From contig CALNVZ010003434.1 of the NCBI GenBank assembly GCA_940671915.1, forward strand, positions 19,188,995 through 19,252,994: a stretch of DNA of 64,000 nt. Reading direction: 5' to 3'. The position numbers and the translations under genes were made by a program. Positions 21,367 to 31,657 of the stretch are shown piece after piece; position 1 is the stretch's first letter, and each line of letters begins with the position of its first letter. This DNA is from Paracentrotus lividus (lineage: Eukaryota > Echinodermata > Echinoidea > Camarodonta > Echinidae). The notes under the pieces were generated by a model. The model did not search any database and was not told where the DNA came from. It was given only the letters and a program-made list of their open reading frames with translations.

Positions 21367-21808
21367 CTAAATTGGAAGCAAAGAAAAACATAATAAATAT
21401 TCAGTTAATACCGGTCCAGGACAGCGGGTCGATATCTAAAGCCATGCATGGTCACCAATAAATCTCTGGAGTGCTGGAGTTTGTAAAGATTCATTAATGA
21501 GGCTTATTTTCTTATGGCTCTCTTACGACGTTCGTACGATCGCCTTACGAAAAGCGGGTTCCGTACATAGTTGAATACAATCTTGTACAAGACCATCGAC
21601 CAATCTTCAAACTTACGAACAATCTGCGAACGGTGGTTAATACCGTAGTCACACCGGTGAGACCGACACCAGATCGACCAAAAAATTACATTACCACGAA
21701 TGGCAAGCTAGTAAAGTAAATGATTGTAAGCGAAATTCATATTTGCGGATATTTTGGCAAAAGTATAACAAGAGAGGAAAAAATCCAAATTGGAAGCAAT
21801 ATAATTAC

Positions 21809-22018
21809 TTTGCAAAGTTCTCGCCATCTTCAATGGTCTCTGGAAGCTTTCTGCCACAAGTCTCTGGGAGCAGGAGACACAGAAAGCCAGCGATGACGGT
21901 ACATACTCCGAAGATGAGAAGAGGGGCGTGCATCCAGTAGTCCGCAGTGAGCAGAACCAACGGGGCCAGTATGTTTGCTATTCGGGCAACCATTGAACAA
22001 GCTCCTAGCCCAACGCTC
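21809..22018 (-). CDS. SLC22 transporter exon 11: TM11-TM12
   Basis: Acceptor TTACTTGCAG; donor GTAATT after GCAAA. Encodes (R)SVGLGACSMVARIANILAP, LVLLTADYWMHAPLLIFGVC and GFLCLLLPETCGRKLPETIE, the canonical end of the MFS fold in SLC22. The LPET..LPETIEDGE block is a family signature. An Arg sits in TM11 (SMVARI), as in carnitine/OCTN-type members (SxxSR), where classic cation transporters have Asp. Substrate class cannot be fixed from this. Confidence 0.93.
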
Positions 22019-22429
22019 CTGCAAGTAAGGACATAAAAGTAAAAAGCGTAAATCCTACTAAATTTTATAATCATAGATCGAAAAAAAAAAAAACATAGCT
22101 TTTTTATAGCAAATGCAAGCGGTGGATACAGAATTTGAAAATAATATAGAGGGGGGGGGCAGCCAGCAAATATGCATGTACGCTCAAGACTGGAATTTTC
22201 CTTCCTAAAAGATTTGACTTTGGACAATGTAACATAAAAAACACATTAATTTTTTTTTTTTTTTTTTTGCTAAACAGTGGCTAAATTTAGATTATCGACG
22301 ATATGATAGGTAAATACTGATGAAATATTTGCCTATAGACAACTGACTTTAACGATTACAATTTCTTTTGTAATTAATTTTCTTTTAAAAAAGCGACGGA
22401 GCTGCACACAGTAATTTATAAAATATGAA

Positions 22430-22600
22430 AAAAAAAATATCAAAGAAATTGGGATTCCACAGGCATTTGAACCCGAAACCTAACTCTATCTCAGCCTTCA
22501 TCCCAGAAATCCTTTATTTTGTCATATAGCTCAGTACATGTCTAACAATCAGGAGGTCTCAAGTTCAAATCCCGTTGGTATCCCATTTTCTATGCCCATT
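22430..22600. repeat. Two tRNA-like segments head to head (SINE remnant)
   Basis: Plus strand 22530-22586: ATAGCTCAGTACATG as an A-box-like word and AAGTTCAAATCCCG as B box. Minus strand of 22450-22505: GGGTTCAAATGCC as a second B-box-like word. It lies in the SLC22 intron between exons 10 and 11. Neither half folds convincingly as a functional tRNA by eye. Confidence 0.4.
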
Positions 22601-22622
22601 TGTCTTCCTTGAATTTACTTAC

Positions 22623-22731
22623 CTCAATAACGTTGGGTAAAGTTCTACAGTATACAGATAGATTAAAGCGAATGCACCCGATATGCCAAACTTTCCAATA
22701 AAGGCAACACCAGCTCTGTATGGACCTTGCG
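22623..22731 (-). CDS. SLC22 transporter exon 10: TM10 region
   Basis: Acceptor ATTATAG, donor GTAAGT. Encodes (P)QGPYRAGVAFIGKFGISG and AFALIYLYTVELYPTLLR. The ELYPT..R motif after TM10 is diagnostic of the SLC22 family. Junction codons: C|CG with exon 9 and AG|G with exon 11. Confidence 0.93.
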
Positions 22732-23254
22732 CTATAATGTGAGCAAAAAAAAAAATAATAATAATAATAATAAAAATACGAATGATAATTATCTTTCAAT
22801 AAAACACAGATAAAACCCCCATTCTTTGATTTGATGTAAATGTGATTTCCTTTTGAATATGCAATCGATATTTCAGAATCATTTGATATTCCCGGTCGTT
22901 TCAATAATCATGATTTTTATTGGCAAATAAAAAAAATGATAATAATAATATTCTTTTCATCACAGCAAAACAAATTAATTTTTTTAAATATATATGATTA
23001 GTAAATTACGCTTCAGAGATTCAAAACTCTACTCGACATGCTCTATTCCGACGGCTAATAACCTTCATTTGAAATTTGATTCAGTTTAGCCTACTATTTC
23101 TTCAAATATCATATTCTAATTTTTCTGAAACATGCAACATTCAATTAAAATGAAAATTATTTATGTGCCTCGGGTATCTCGAAAGATTGATTTATACTGA
23201 GCATTAAAACAAATGCTGACATTATGATTATTATTGTATTGTAAACAAGCTTAC

Positions 23255-23469
23255 GTATGAAAATGGTCAGAAGACAAGCCACTCCACCAATCAGTAACGA
23301 GATAACGCAGGTTCGTCGTCTTCCAAACCATGGTCGCTCTATGGTGAACAAAGTCAAGGTATAGGCTGGGATCTCAATAGCGGCAGACACGAAGAAGGAT
23401 AGGAAGACGTTGATCCCCAAGCTAGAAGTACTGAGGTTGAAACCGTGGTAGACCACGGCGCAAACGGAC
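23255..23469 (-). CDS. SLC22 transporter exon 9: TM7-TM9
   Basis: Acceptor GATCATTAG, donor GTAAGC. Encodes (M)SVCAVVYHGFNLSTSSLG, INVFLSFFVSAAIEIPAYTL and FTIERPWFGRRRTCVISLLI. The VYYG-like start, AAIEIPAY and GRR[RK] loop match SLC22 transporters; the IEIPAY motif lines the substrate path in TM8. Phase 2 entry and phase 1 exit agree with neighbours. Confidence 0.94.
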
Positions 23470-23718
23470 CTAATGATCAAGAATTTATATCGATTAGTTA
23501 GTAAGCAGGTACTAATTTTTTAATGAAATAACAATATTTCCAAATGTATTCAAATCAATTAATAATGCAAAGTATATATCCAGCAGAAGGGGCCGGAAAG
23601 TATCGTCGTTGTCCCCAAACTTTTTTTCTGCCGTCCCTGCTTTACATAAAACATATCACTGTAAAATATTTAGACATGATGATTATTCCTTTTACATCTG
23701 AGATAAATGTTATAGCAG

Positions 23719-24093
23719 GCCCGTAACCAGGGGGGGGGGGGTTCGGGGGGTTCGAACGAACCCCCGCTGGCGACCAGAGGTCCGCTTTACAAAAAAAAAA
23801 ATAAATAAAAAATGGATAATTATTTTTTTTGCTTATCAATTTCTTTGTTCGGGGCCGATCTTAGCCTACCCCTATAGCTAATATATGGTACTCTTTCTGG
23901 GTAGAGGCAAGAACATTTTTGACACCTACCTCCCCCCCCCCCCTCCTGCTTATCGCGCGGCCAGCGTGACGTGAAAAAATTTTGGTGTACCTTTTTGCTC
24001 GCCCGGCGTGACGTGAAAAAATTTTGATACACCTTTTGGTCCACTTTTGCAGATTTCGAACCCTCCCGTAAAAATCCTAGTTACGTGCCTGTA
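23719..24093. mobile_element. Short 'caggcccgtaac' foldback element in SLC22 intron
   Basis: Left end CAGGCCCGTAACCAGGGGGG, then GTTCGAACGAACCC; right end GATTTCGAACCCTCCCGTAAAAATCCTAGTTACGTGCCTG. Same termini as 12885-14130. It contains a local duplication of GACGTGAAAAAATTTTG (23969 and 24010). Confidence 0.75.
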
Positions 24094-24313
24094 TAGTCGT
24101 CTCTTTACATCATCATCATAGTTATCTCTTTTCTATGAAATTAATGTATGATGCTATCTCTCTTGCATCATAAATATGATTTCTTTTGCATCATGAAAGC
24201 TTTTTCTTGTACGTCATATGGTTCTCTTTTTTTAAATAATAATGAATTATAATAACCTCTTTAATATTTATTTTACGTCATATGTATAGTTATTATTTTA
24301 TTACCAAATATAC

Positions 24314-24411
24314 ATGAGGATGAAGGTGCGATTGCGTATGTTTCTGTGACGAAAGAGATCGGTAAAGTTTGGCCGTCGCTCTGATGTCTCTTTAGATTCA
24401 TCTTCCTTCAA
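24314..24411 (-). CDS. SLC22 transporter exon 8: large cytosolic loop end
   Basis: Acceptor GTATACAG-like (CTATACAG), donor GTATAT. Encodes LKEDESKETSERRPNFTDLF and RHRNIRNRTFILM. The D-L-F-[RK]-x-[RP] segment preceding TM7 is conserved in SLC22. Enters in phase 0, leaves in phase 2. Confidence 0.88.
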
Positions 24412-25092
24412 CTGTATAGGATAAACAATTAAAAAACAAGGGGAAGAAAAAAGTATTTAATATCTTTAATGGTATATTTAGGCATATATATATATATATA
24501 TATATTTTTTTTTTTTGTAAATCCATAACCGTCCTCGTATAACACATTGATGCAAATTCAACTTTAATTCCAGTAATGTAAGAAATGCTGCAAGAAATTT
24601 AGGTAAGCTGGTATAAAAATCGCCCAAGATGTAATTGAATCTTATAATGCAAAAGTACCTCAAAAGAGGACATTAATCAGGAGTCGATCGACACTCCTTT
24701 TAAACTCTCTGCATCAGCCTACAAACGAACATGAAGGGCACCCATTTTCGAAACCCAGTCACGTATTTCATGTTTTTTGGATGGTGACGTTAAAGGTCGC
24801 TCACAAACATGAACAATCCTTGATTACACGTCTGTCACAACCCAACAAACGAATGAAATACCAACCCTATATGGAAGATGTTGTAAAATAGCTCAAAATA
24901 TGTATTACGGGGTTATTCGCTGAACGCAGTACACATGGTTAAAACTCTCTGATCAAGGTTTTTTTTTCATACAAAAGAAGTAGTTAAAACTCCAGGTCAA
25001 GGGTTACAAACCCCAGATCAGGAGTTTGAGCTATTTTGCAACACTTCGCCTTCCATATAACCCGTCAAAAGAAAGACCTTCTCAAAACTTAC

Positions 25093-25231
25093 GTTCTTGG
25101 TGACTTCTTGGTCGTCCATGAAATCGTCTGGAAGCTGGACCTTGTTGACTTTGGCTGCATGTTCGATGATCTTCTTCGCCTTCTCGGTATCACCACGACT
25201 CATCAACCATCGAGGTGACTCTGGCAAGATA
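25093..25231 (-). CDS. SLC22 transporter exon 7: ESPRWL loop
   Basis: Acceptor AAACTTCCAG, donor GTAAGT. Encodes (F)ILPESPRWLMSRGDTEKA, KKIIEHAAKVNKVQLPDDFM and DDQEVTKN. PESPRWL is the signature directly after TM6 in SLC22 and related MFS carriers. The cytosolic loop between the two six-helix halves follows. Confidence 0.95.
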
Positions 25232-25454
25232 CTGGAAGTTTGGAAATTTGGGATGTATTGATAATTTTGGTTAATAAAATCATCACTATACTTGGGTAAA
25301 CAGGTTCGATGTGAAAGGGGAAACAACTGACTAGAATGTGAAAGCAGTTGTATATTCATAAGAAACGATGGGCCGGTTAATAATATTGTGCCAATCGCAC
25401 AAAAATAGAAGAAACAATGGCAGAGTGTGAATTTCTCGGTTATAGCTCGCTGTT

Positions 25455-25615
25455 CCGAAGGTTAATCTGTCGTCTATTTCCTGTTCGGACGAATGAACCC
25501 TATTTCATTTCGGACGAATGAACCACATTTCATTTTCGGACAGATGAACCCTGTTTCAATTTCGGATGAATGAACCTCCGGACAAATGAACCTTCGGAAA
25601 AACGAACCTTATATC
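25455..25615. repeat. Short tandem repeat 'ttcggacgaatgaaccc'
   Basis: About six diverged 17-30-bp units with CGGA(C/T)(G/A)AATGAACC between T/A-rich spacers, in the SLC22 intron. Confidence 0.7.
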
Positions 25616-25855
25616 TGGAAAATGAGCTGCACCCAATTTGTCCATAATGGTTCCCACGAAATGAAGACGACTTTCTGGCAGCTAACGTCACTAGCATCGC
25701 ATGAATGCATACTTAAGATTGACATACATCAATAATTTACAAGAGACTGTGTTTTGCCTAGACCGAAGAACATTATTGTGTTGTAGAGTCGCCACTGGTT
25801 ATCGGTTTTTCAAATAAGAAGAATATGATTACAAGAAATAACACATACAACTTAC

Positions 25856-26024
25856 AAAAAGTAGATGAAGAAGACAAATAAGGGTGTGACCAGAGCAATT
25901 TGGAGCTTCCTCCAATCTCGAATCAGGTAGGCTATCCCTGCCATCATGACGTACCCCATTGCGTATGGAATGTTGATCAAGATGCCCGATATGTTTCGCT
26001 TAGAGATACCCACAAATTCGGTGC
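25856..26024 (-). CDS. SLC22 transporter exon 6: TM5-TM6
   Basis: Acceptor ACCATATAG, donor GTAAGT. Encodes (G)TEFVGISKRNISGILI, NIPYAMGYVMMAGIAYLIRD and WRKLQIALVTPLFVFFIYF. The E-[FY]-V/T-x-x-x-x-R start and D-W-R-x-L-Q loop are SLC22 features. Both junction codons (G|GC, TT|T) are completed by neighbours. Confidence 0.93.
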
Positions 26025-26704
26025 CTATATGGTAAGAAAAATAAAGATACAGATAAAAACATCCTCCCATTTGAAAACACAATAATACAGACCGTTTTAA
26101 AAAGTTAATATTTAGAGATTCTGAATAAAATTTGTTAATGGGCAAAAGGATGAGAAAACATGGGAAGGAATTAAACTCCGTTAAGAAAAAATGGTTAACA
26201 GTATAAGATATTAGTTTTATTTTATTTTCAACACTAGAGAATATAGGCCTACATAATGTACAAAATAATTCAAAGTTTGATATGAAGCAGATCATGAGGG
26301 CACTTAATGTCCATAGAGATCCAGAAATGATTTTGAAGGCATATTTTATCCCCTCCTTTGGCATACCGACTTAATTTGTAAAATAAGTATATTCACTTGA
26401 CCATAATTATGAGCAAAATAATCTATGAGTTTATGTGGCCCATCTCCATGTGAACGAAGGTAGGGTCCATAAACCAAAATAGCAACAGAAAATAATGATA
26501 AATTTCAGAGTTATATTGTAAACAATGACAAAATAAAGTGTGTAGGGTGCTCAAATTTGTTAAACACAAAATTCAACAAACACAAAAACGTCTTGATGAC
26601 GCCCTATTTCAATTTGCGTCCAGAAAATCTGTAAACCACGTCCCAACCCCCCCCCCCCCGAATAAAAGCACATTGGACTCAGTCTCCTGTGCGTATTTAC
26701 TTAC

Positions 26705-26859
26705 CTAACACGTAAGCACAGATGTAAGATCCGATTTGGAAGATACCTTGGAGGAATCTCATAAGGGCGAACACCCAATAATTATGAGCCAAGACTAGGC
26801 CATATCCAGCGATGATACGACACAAAATACACACCATCAACATTCGCTGTCGCCCAAAT
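26705..26859 (-). CDS. SLC22 transporter exon 5: MFS loop 2-3, TM3-TM4
   Basis: Acceptor CCTTCAG, donor GTAAGT. Encodes (R)FGRQRMLMVCILCRIIA, then GYGLVLAHNYWVFALMRFLQ and GIFQIGSYICAYVL. With exon 4 it builds the MFS motif GALGDRFGRQRM between TM2 and TM3. The R-F-L-Q-G segment of TM4 is also typical. Confidence 0.95.
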
Positions 26860-26943
26860 CTGAAGGATATATCAGAAAAGGAGAACGGAATTATTGGGTT
26901 TTTCTTTTATTTGTATGTTTGTTTGTTTTTTGTTTTGTTTTGT

Positions 26944-26970
26944 CTTTTGTGTGTGTGTGTGTGTGTGTTT
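26944..26970. repeat. GT microsatellite
   Basis: GTGTGTGTGTGTGTGTGTG run preceded by TTTG-rich sequence, in the intron between exons 4 and 5. Confidence 0.9.
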
Positions 26971-27439
26971 TCAAGTAGAATCAGACTTCATTTTGGATTG
27001 CCGAGTCATTATGAAGAGTTTATTTCTAATAAAAAGTATTTAGCTTAATTTTGTATATCTTGTGAAAAACATCATCTATGGAAAAGCGATTTGAAAAATG
27101 TGTATTTTGTGTTACAATTGCTCTAAAAAAATTCTTAAAAGACAGGAACTGACTTTTCACCAAGAGTGGAAATTGCTCTTTTGGGATTAAGCTCTTTGAT
27201 TCTTCTGATCGATAAGTCGGTGAACTTCAAGTCATAGCTTACGATGGCGACCTCCTGCGTTTTATAATGAATCTCAATATTCAAAATGAATTGTAGGGCC
27301 TTTATTTTTATTTTTTTTTATTCCTTTACAATGTTATATTATTCTAAACAATCCGTTTGCAATTGACATGTATAGAACGTATTTACTTTCTCAGTTTGAC
27401 TATTTCTTGAAATTTATATTTAAATAGCTGCATCATTTT

Positions 27440-27680
27440 ACCGTGATCCCTCGCATTTATCCCAAAGTTGATTTCTATCCATCGGGTTTATGCCAGGTTC
27501 AATATTTTCTTAACACTCGAGCAGTGGAAGGTAAGGGGCTATCTGGGACGGTCATCGACATAAGGGATTGTCAAAACTCTTTCGGTCGAGCACCCGCCTA
27601 GCAATCGAAAGGTATCGGGCTCGTATCCGATGGAATCTCATTTTTTCCCCCTCATATTTATGGCCAGTTTCACTTTTTGT
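27440..27680 (+). repeat. tRNA-derived SINE, copy 1
   Basis: A 5' block (GAGCAGTGGAAGGTAAGGGG, CTATCTGGGACGGTCATCGACAT) followed by a tRNA-like head with TCGGTCGAGCACCCGCCTAG and B-box-like CGGGCTCGTATCCGATGG. The related copy at 58795-59005 shares AGAGCAGTGAAAGTTAGGGT..TTCTGGGACG and the following head. Confidence 0.6.
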
Positions 27681-27831
27681 TCATAGCTATAGAAACACAG
27701 AAATAAGCAAAATTCATTCAATAAAAAAGAACTGTGATCTAACACAAGCAATGTGATCGTAAATTCAAAGGGAGGAGGTGGATGACTCCCCCCCCCCCCT
27801 CTATTGAAAAGTCCTCTATCGAACTACATAC

Positions 27832-27935
27832 CGGTCTCCCAAAGCCCCGAATACTGCACTCCCCACTAAGAAACCACCGTAGTAGAAGGACTGAGGAAAC
27901 TGGATGAACTTCGAATCAGCACACACCAGATCCAT
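27832..27935 (-). CDS. SLC22 transporter exon 4: TM2
   Basis: Acceptor CTGTTTTTAG, donor GTATGT. Encodes MDLVCADSKFIQFPQSFYYG and GFLVGSAVFGALGDR. DLVC at the end of the extracellular loop and G-x-x-x-G-x-x-x-x-D-R of TM2 are family hallmarks. Phase 0 entry; CG|A exit codon completed by exon 5. The exon starts with ATG, but this is an internal Met by comparison with the family. Confidence 0.94.
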
Positions 27936-28236
27936 CTAAAAACAGGGTGAAATATTAGTGAATTAAATTATTTCATAACTTTCAAAGGCACTTGTTATGA
28001 CCAAATATAACTTTCCGACAAGTTCATGTCCAATAAAAAAAAATCTTATGGCAGACAATTTTCATATTTCAGCTTTCACTTCTTATGTTCTGATTTTTTT
28101 CTTCATCTGTTCATACTGTGAAAACTTTTTCTGTATATTTATTTCTCAAATGTCCTTTGTAAAGGTATTCATGGTGAGTATAGGCCTGTTAACAATTGAA
28201 AGTTTTCAGTAACACCATGTTGCATAATAATTATAC

Positions 28237-28440
28237 AGAGTGAGTCAGAAAAAAAATGTCCAATCATTTTGAAGTTGTCCTGTGAAAAGGATGGACGTTT
28301 AATCATGGGATATTGGTAGATTCATCCTCCTAGCATCTGTTGGTACCTTTTTCATTTGAAGCTTTGTACGCCTGGCTGAATAAATTATCTTCAGAAGACA
28401 GCAAAATCTCACTTGCGCCAAGTGGCTTGGTGAAGAATAA
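28237..28440. mobile_element. Non-autonomous mariner-like fragment, copy 1
   Basis: Begins ACAGAGTGAGTCAGAAAAAA, then TTTTGAAGTTGTCCTGTGAA, ATTCATCCTCCTAGCATCTG, GAAGACAGCAAAATCTCACT and GCGCCAAGTGG. Relatives at 51630-51800 (same strand) and 56365-56582 (opposite strand). All three adjoin CA/GT microsatellites. Confidence 0.7.
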
Positions 28441-28470
28441 ATAACTTGAGAATTTATTGCTTATGTTCAA

Positions 28471-28629
28471 GCACAATGCAACACGCACACACACATACAC
28501 ATCAAATACACACCCACACCTTTAACACACACACCCACACATACATACCCTATATCTCATACACACGAGCATACACACATACACACCCACATCCTCATCA
28601 AACACACCCACACCCATAAAAACCCTCAT

Positions 28630-28672
<43 letters not shown>
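28471..28672. repeat. CA-rich microsatellite
   Basis: ACACACACCCACACAT-type units with a pure CA run at about 28635-28672. Apparent frames (CVCVCV) on the minus strand are products of it. Confidence 0.92.
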
Positions 28673-28676
<4 letters not shown>

Positions 28677-29012
28677 TTGTTAGGGAATTACTACGTCCCA
28701 AACATTCAGTAATGGTCTTGGTAAATAAAACATCAATGCTCAATCAGAAAAGAGGAAATCATCATGTGGTAATACCTAATGAATAAGCTGGTGGTAGGCC
28801 CATAATCTTCTTTTTTTTTTCTTGTTTGAATATGTTGAAGGAATTATAAATATATATATTTCATTGCCTTGCTTGATCATTGCATTGTCTTGCTTAATCC
28901 TCCACTACGGTATTTGGACGTGTTTCAGGGTCAGATAAGCCCCGAGTCTTTTAAACTTCCTATTTATATCATTAAATTCATTCAATTCAATTATTATTAT
29001 CACGAAACCAAC

Positions 29013-29190
29013 CTCCTGTACGAAAGTCCTTGTGTATTGACTCCTGTCATACTCCCATCCTGCATCACATGGGATGATATCCGGGGTATTGCCATCATCA
29101 CCAAGGTCCCGGATGGCGGAGTAGTACCCAGCTGTTGTACTTTCACCGTCGAGAACTACCGAAAGACTTGAGAAGTCTGATATGTTATAC
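29013..29190 (-). CDS. SLC22 transporter exon 3: extracellular loop, C-terminal part
   Basis: Acceptor TTTGCTGAAAAG, donor GTTGGT. Encodes (R)YNISDFSSLSVVLDGEST, TAGYYSAIRDLGDDGNTPDI and IPCDAGWEYDRSQYTRTFVQ E. The PCD-x-GW-x-YD block before TM2 is a defining SLC22 motif; YNIS is an N-glycosylation sequon. CG|G from exon 2 completes the first Arg; exit phase 0. Confidence 0.95.
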
Positions 29191-29499
29191 CTTTTCAGCA
29201 AAGAAATATACGAAAAAAATGATAATTAGTGACAGGTCATGTTCATGTTAAAAAAAAAAAAACTATGTTCTTATTTTCTATGTATCCATTTTGCTTTTGA
29301 TAATGCTTCCGATGGAATAAGGTCAATACGTTGATGGTGTTTTGCTTCAATTCAAAGTATAACCTACCTTACAGAAAAAAAAATGATTTAAGGGATGTTT
29401 ATTTCAATTTTAGTGAATTTGTGGTGGAATCAAACGAATGAACCATACTCATTGTTCGTTAGACCCCGAACAGACCGAAAAACAAAATAGCCAAAAAGG

Positions 29500-30150
29500 G
29501 TCTCTATCAGTATGGAGATTTTTCACCGTGGACTCAGTATAAGTGGGGGTGCCCCAAGGGAGCATTCTTGGGCCCCAACCCTTTGTCCTCTACATGAACG
29601 ACATGCCAAATACCAATGACATTCATGTTGACGACACTAAGATATACGGAGAGGTGTCTACATCACCTCTATCAAGTTCTATATAATACAAGAAGACCTC
29701 GATTATTGTGCTGGTTCTTGGTCAGGATCTTGTTTGGCAACTGAAATTCAACCAAGCTAAGTGCAATGTTATGCACTTTGGAAGAGGTAACACAAAGATA
29801 TCCTACAACATCAACAACACAGTACTGCAAGAAACTACAATGGAGAGGTACCTTGGTATCGTGGTTAACAATGATCTAAACTTTTATACTCATGTCGCCA
29901 AATCTATGAACAGAGCAAACCAGATGCTGGGACGCATGCTGGGACTCATAAAATGAACCTTCACTATGATCAACAGAGAAACGCTAACACTAGTTCATCC
30001 TCTCATAGAATGGAAATGTTGATTGGCATCAACGGTTTAAGGCTGACGCAGACAAAAGAGAAGGGCCAACTAAACTAGTTCCTGATATTAGGCACCTAAC
30101 ATACCAAGATAGACTAGTAAGCCTAGTCATGTACTCCCTACATTAATGAT
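29500..30150 (+). mobile_element. CR1/Jockey-type reverse transcriptase relic in SLC22 intron
   Basis: Reads SVGVPQGSILGPQPFVLYMN then DMPN (the VPQGSxLGP..F..Y.ND motif of non-LTR RT), a shifted HVDDTKIYGE (catalytic-site region, usually xADD), and in frame 29708-29956 QLKFNQAKCNVMHFGRG, ERYLGIVVNNDLNFYTHVAK and ANQMLGRMLG. Stops and frameshifts make it inactive. Plus strand, opposite to the host gene. Confidence 0.85.
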
Positions 30151-30181
30151 GATGATGGTGATGATGATGGTGGTGGTGATA

Positions 30182-30216
<35 letters not shown>

Positions 30217-30217
30217 A
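30137..30217. repeat. GAT microsatellite
   Basis: GATGATGATGATGATGATGA run at the 3' side of the RT relic. Confidence 0.93.
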
Positions 30218-30392
30218 AATTACACATCACTGCATAGGTGGATGACGTAATATTGTACATGTGGAATGTCAGAGCCGTCTGGCGTCACGGCATGACTTAA
30301 TTTGCACTAAGAAAGGATCCAACTTGTCGGCCAAGTGATACAAATTAATGATAGTAATGTATTTAATTGACATGTTATTAATGAATAAATTG

Positions 30393-30396
<4 letters not shown>

Positions 30397-30434
<38 letters not shown>
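30397..30434. repeat. Poly-T tract
   Basis: 38 consecutive T in the intron between exons 2 and 3. Confidence 0.95.
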
Positions 30435-30437
<3 letters not shown>

Positions 30438-30806
30438 TATTCTTCATCAACGCCATGAAATTAGAATCCTTTTCGAGTATTTGTGGTCGAATATTATGAA
30501 TACTGATGTAAAAAATATACGTTCTATTCATGTGTATTATTTTCTTCCCCTATTTATCTTTCATCAATGAATGGTTGAATTCAGTTCGTAGAGGGTCTTT
30601 TGTTAGGCACCTCCTCCATTCAAAAGGTGTCAAGTTTCCCGCGTCTTTTGTTCCAAAAGCCGGTTTATCGGCTTTTGAATAGAACTCCGAAATCTTAATA
30701 CGGCTTAAACACGAATAAACATGTTAACAGCTGAAAGCCGAATGTTTCCCAGGAAGCCGCAGGAAACTGACGCCTTTTGATTGGAGAAGACGCCTTAGTC
30801 ACTAAC

Positions 30807-30934
30807 CGTGCACATTTTTGATACTCCGATGTGGTACCATTATCTACTAACGGTATAGTCAGCATCTTCTTCATATCAAGATCGCATGGTTGGCCGGTAT
30901 ACTCCTCACATAGTGTGTCATTCCATCCAGGCAC
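30807..30934 (-). CDS. SLC22 transporter exon 2: extracellular loop, common acceptor
   Basis: Acceptor ATGAATAG, donor GTTAGT. Encodes VPGWNDTLCEEYTGQPCDLD, MKKMLTIPLVDNGTTSEYQK and CAR. WNDT and NGT are N-glycosylation sequons; four Cys fit the disulphide-rich loop between TM1 and TM2. Entry is phase 0, which fits every first-exon donor found upstream. It is the only exon 2 in the window, so it is the junction point of the proposed variable-first-exon locus. Confidence 0.88.
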
Positions 30935-30969
30935 CTATTCATAAAGTTAATAAACACAAGATATAATTG

Positions 30970-31035
30970 TATGTCGTCATCATCATCATTGTCGTCATCG
31001 TCGTAATCGTCATCTTGATCATCGGCAGCTCATCA
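30970..31035. repeat. Degenerate CAT/CGT trinucleotide run
   Basis: CGTCATCATCATCATTGTCG-type sequence near the exon 2 acceptor. Confidence 0.7.
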
Positions 31036-31084
31036 TTACCATAACCTTCATCCATTTCGACGTCACACATTCTTAGCAATTTTA

Positions 31085-31390
31085 GAACCTTTGTTTGTCC
31101 CATATTTTGAACCCTTTAAGGTTCTTCAAAGAAGCAGAACAGGGTTCTAAACAGTCCTTCAGAATCATTTTTTTTTTTTTTTTTTTTTGTGTTCTACAAG
31201 GAACCCTTAAATGTTCTTTATACAATGGTATAATGGGGTTCTTGATGGTGTAAAGAACCACATAGTTTATATAAAGATCCCTATACGATGTTGGTAGGAT
31301 TCTTCACACTACCAAGAACCCAATAGGTTGTAAGGAACCTTAAAGGGTTCCTTGTAGAACCAAAACTGTTCTACAGGCGCGGTAAAATTC
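31085..31390. repeat. Block of self-complementary 'ggttcttt/aaagaacc' words
   Basis: Words such as TTTAAGGTTCTTCAAAG, AAGGAACCCTTAAATGTTCT, GTAAAGAACCACATAG, CAAGAACCCAATAGG and AAGGGTTCCTTGTAGAACC recur in both senses about every 30-50 bp, interrupted by a poly-T at 31169-31188. Confidence 0.65.
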
Positions 31391-31513
31391 TTTTCTGTTT
31401 CTTTCAACAACCTTAACAGGTTCCAAATACAGGGCAAAAAAAAAAAAAAAAAAAATATGAAATTTCCAAGAGTGCAAGGCTGCCCTGCGTACTCCGCATG
31501 GTATGTCACCATA

Positions 31514-31657
31514 GGGGGGCATTTCATGAAAGGACTTGTCGGACGTTTTATCCGACAAACTGTTATAAGCTACTGAAATGCTTGCATCTGATTGGCTGAG
31601 AGCAAATTTGTCGGATAAAACGTCCGACAAGTCCTTTCATGAAATGCCCCCCCCCCC
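31514..31657. mobile_element. ~140-bp foldback MITE, copy B
   Basis: GGGGGGCATTTCATGAAAGG ... CCTTTCATGAAATGCCCCCC with arms of about 45 bp; interior inverted relative to copy A at 21053-21191. It lies in the intron upstream of SLC22 exon 2. Confidence 0.88.

Noticed and set aside
25852-26364. Long minus-strand frame read as one exon
   Set aside because: Only 25856-26024 matches the SLC22 family and is bounded by splice sites; the rest is intron read-through.
27832-27935. ATG at the start of exon 4 as a translation start
   Set aside because: It falls after the conserved extracellular loop and is in phase with exon 3; starting there would lose TM1.
28522-28743. Cys/Val-repeat frame
   Set aside because: Translation of a CA microsatellite.
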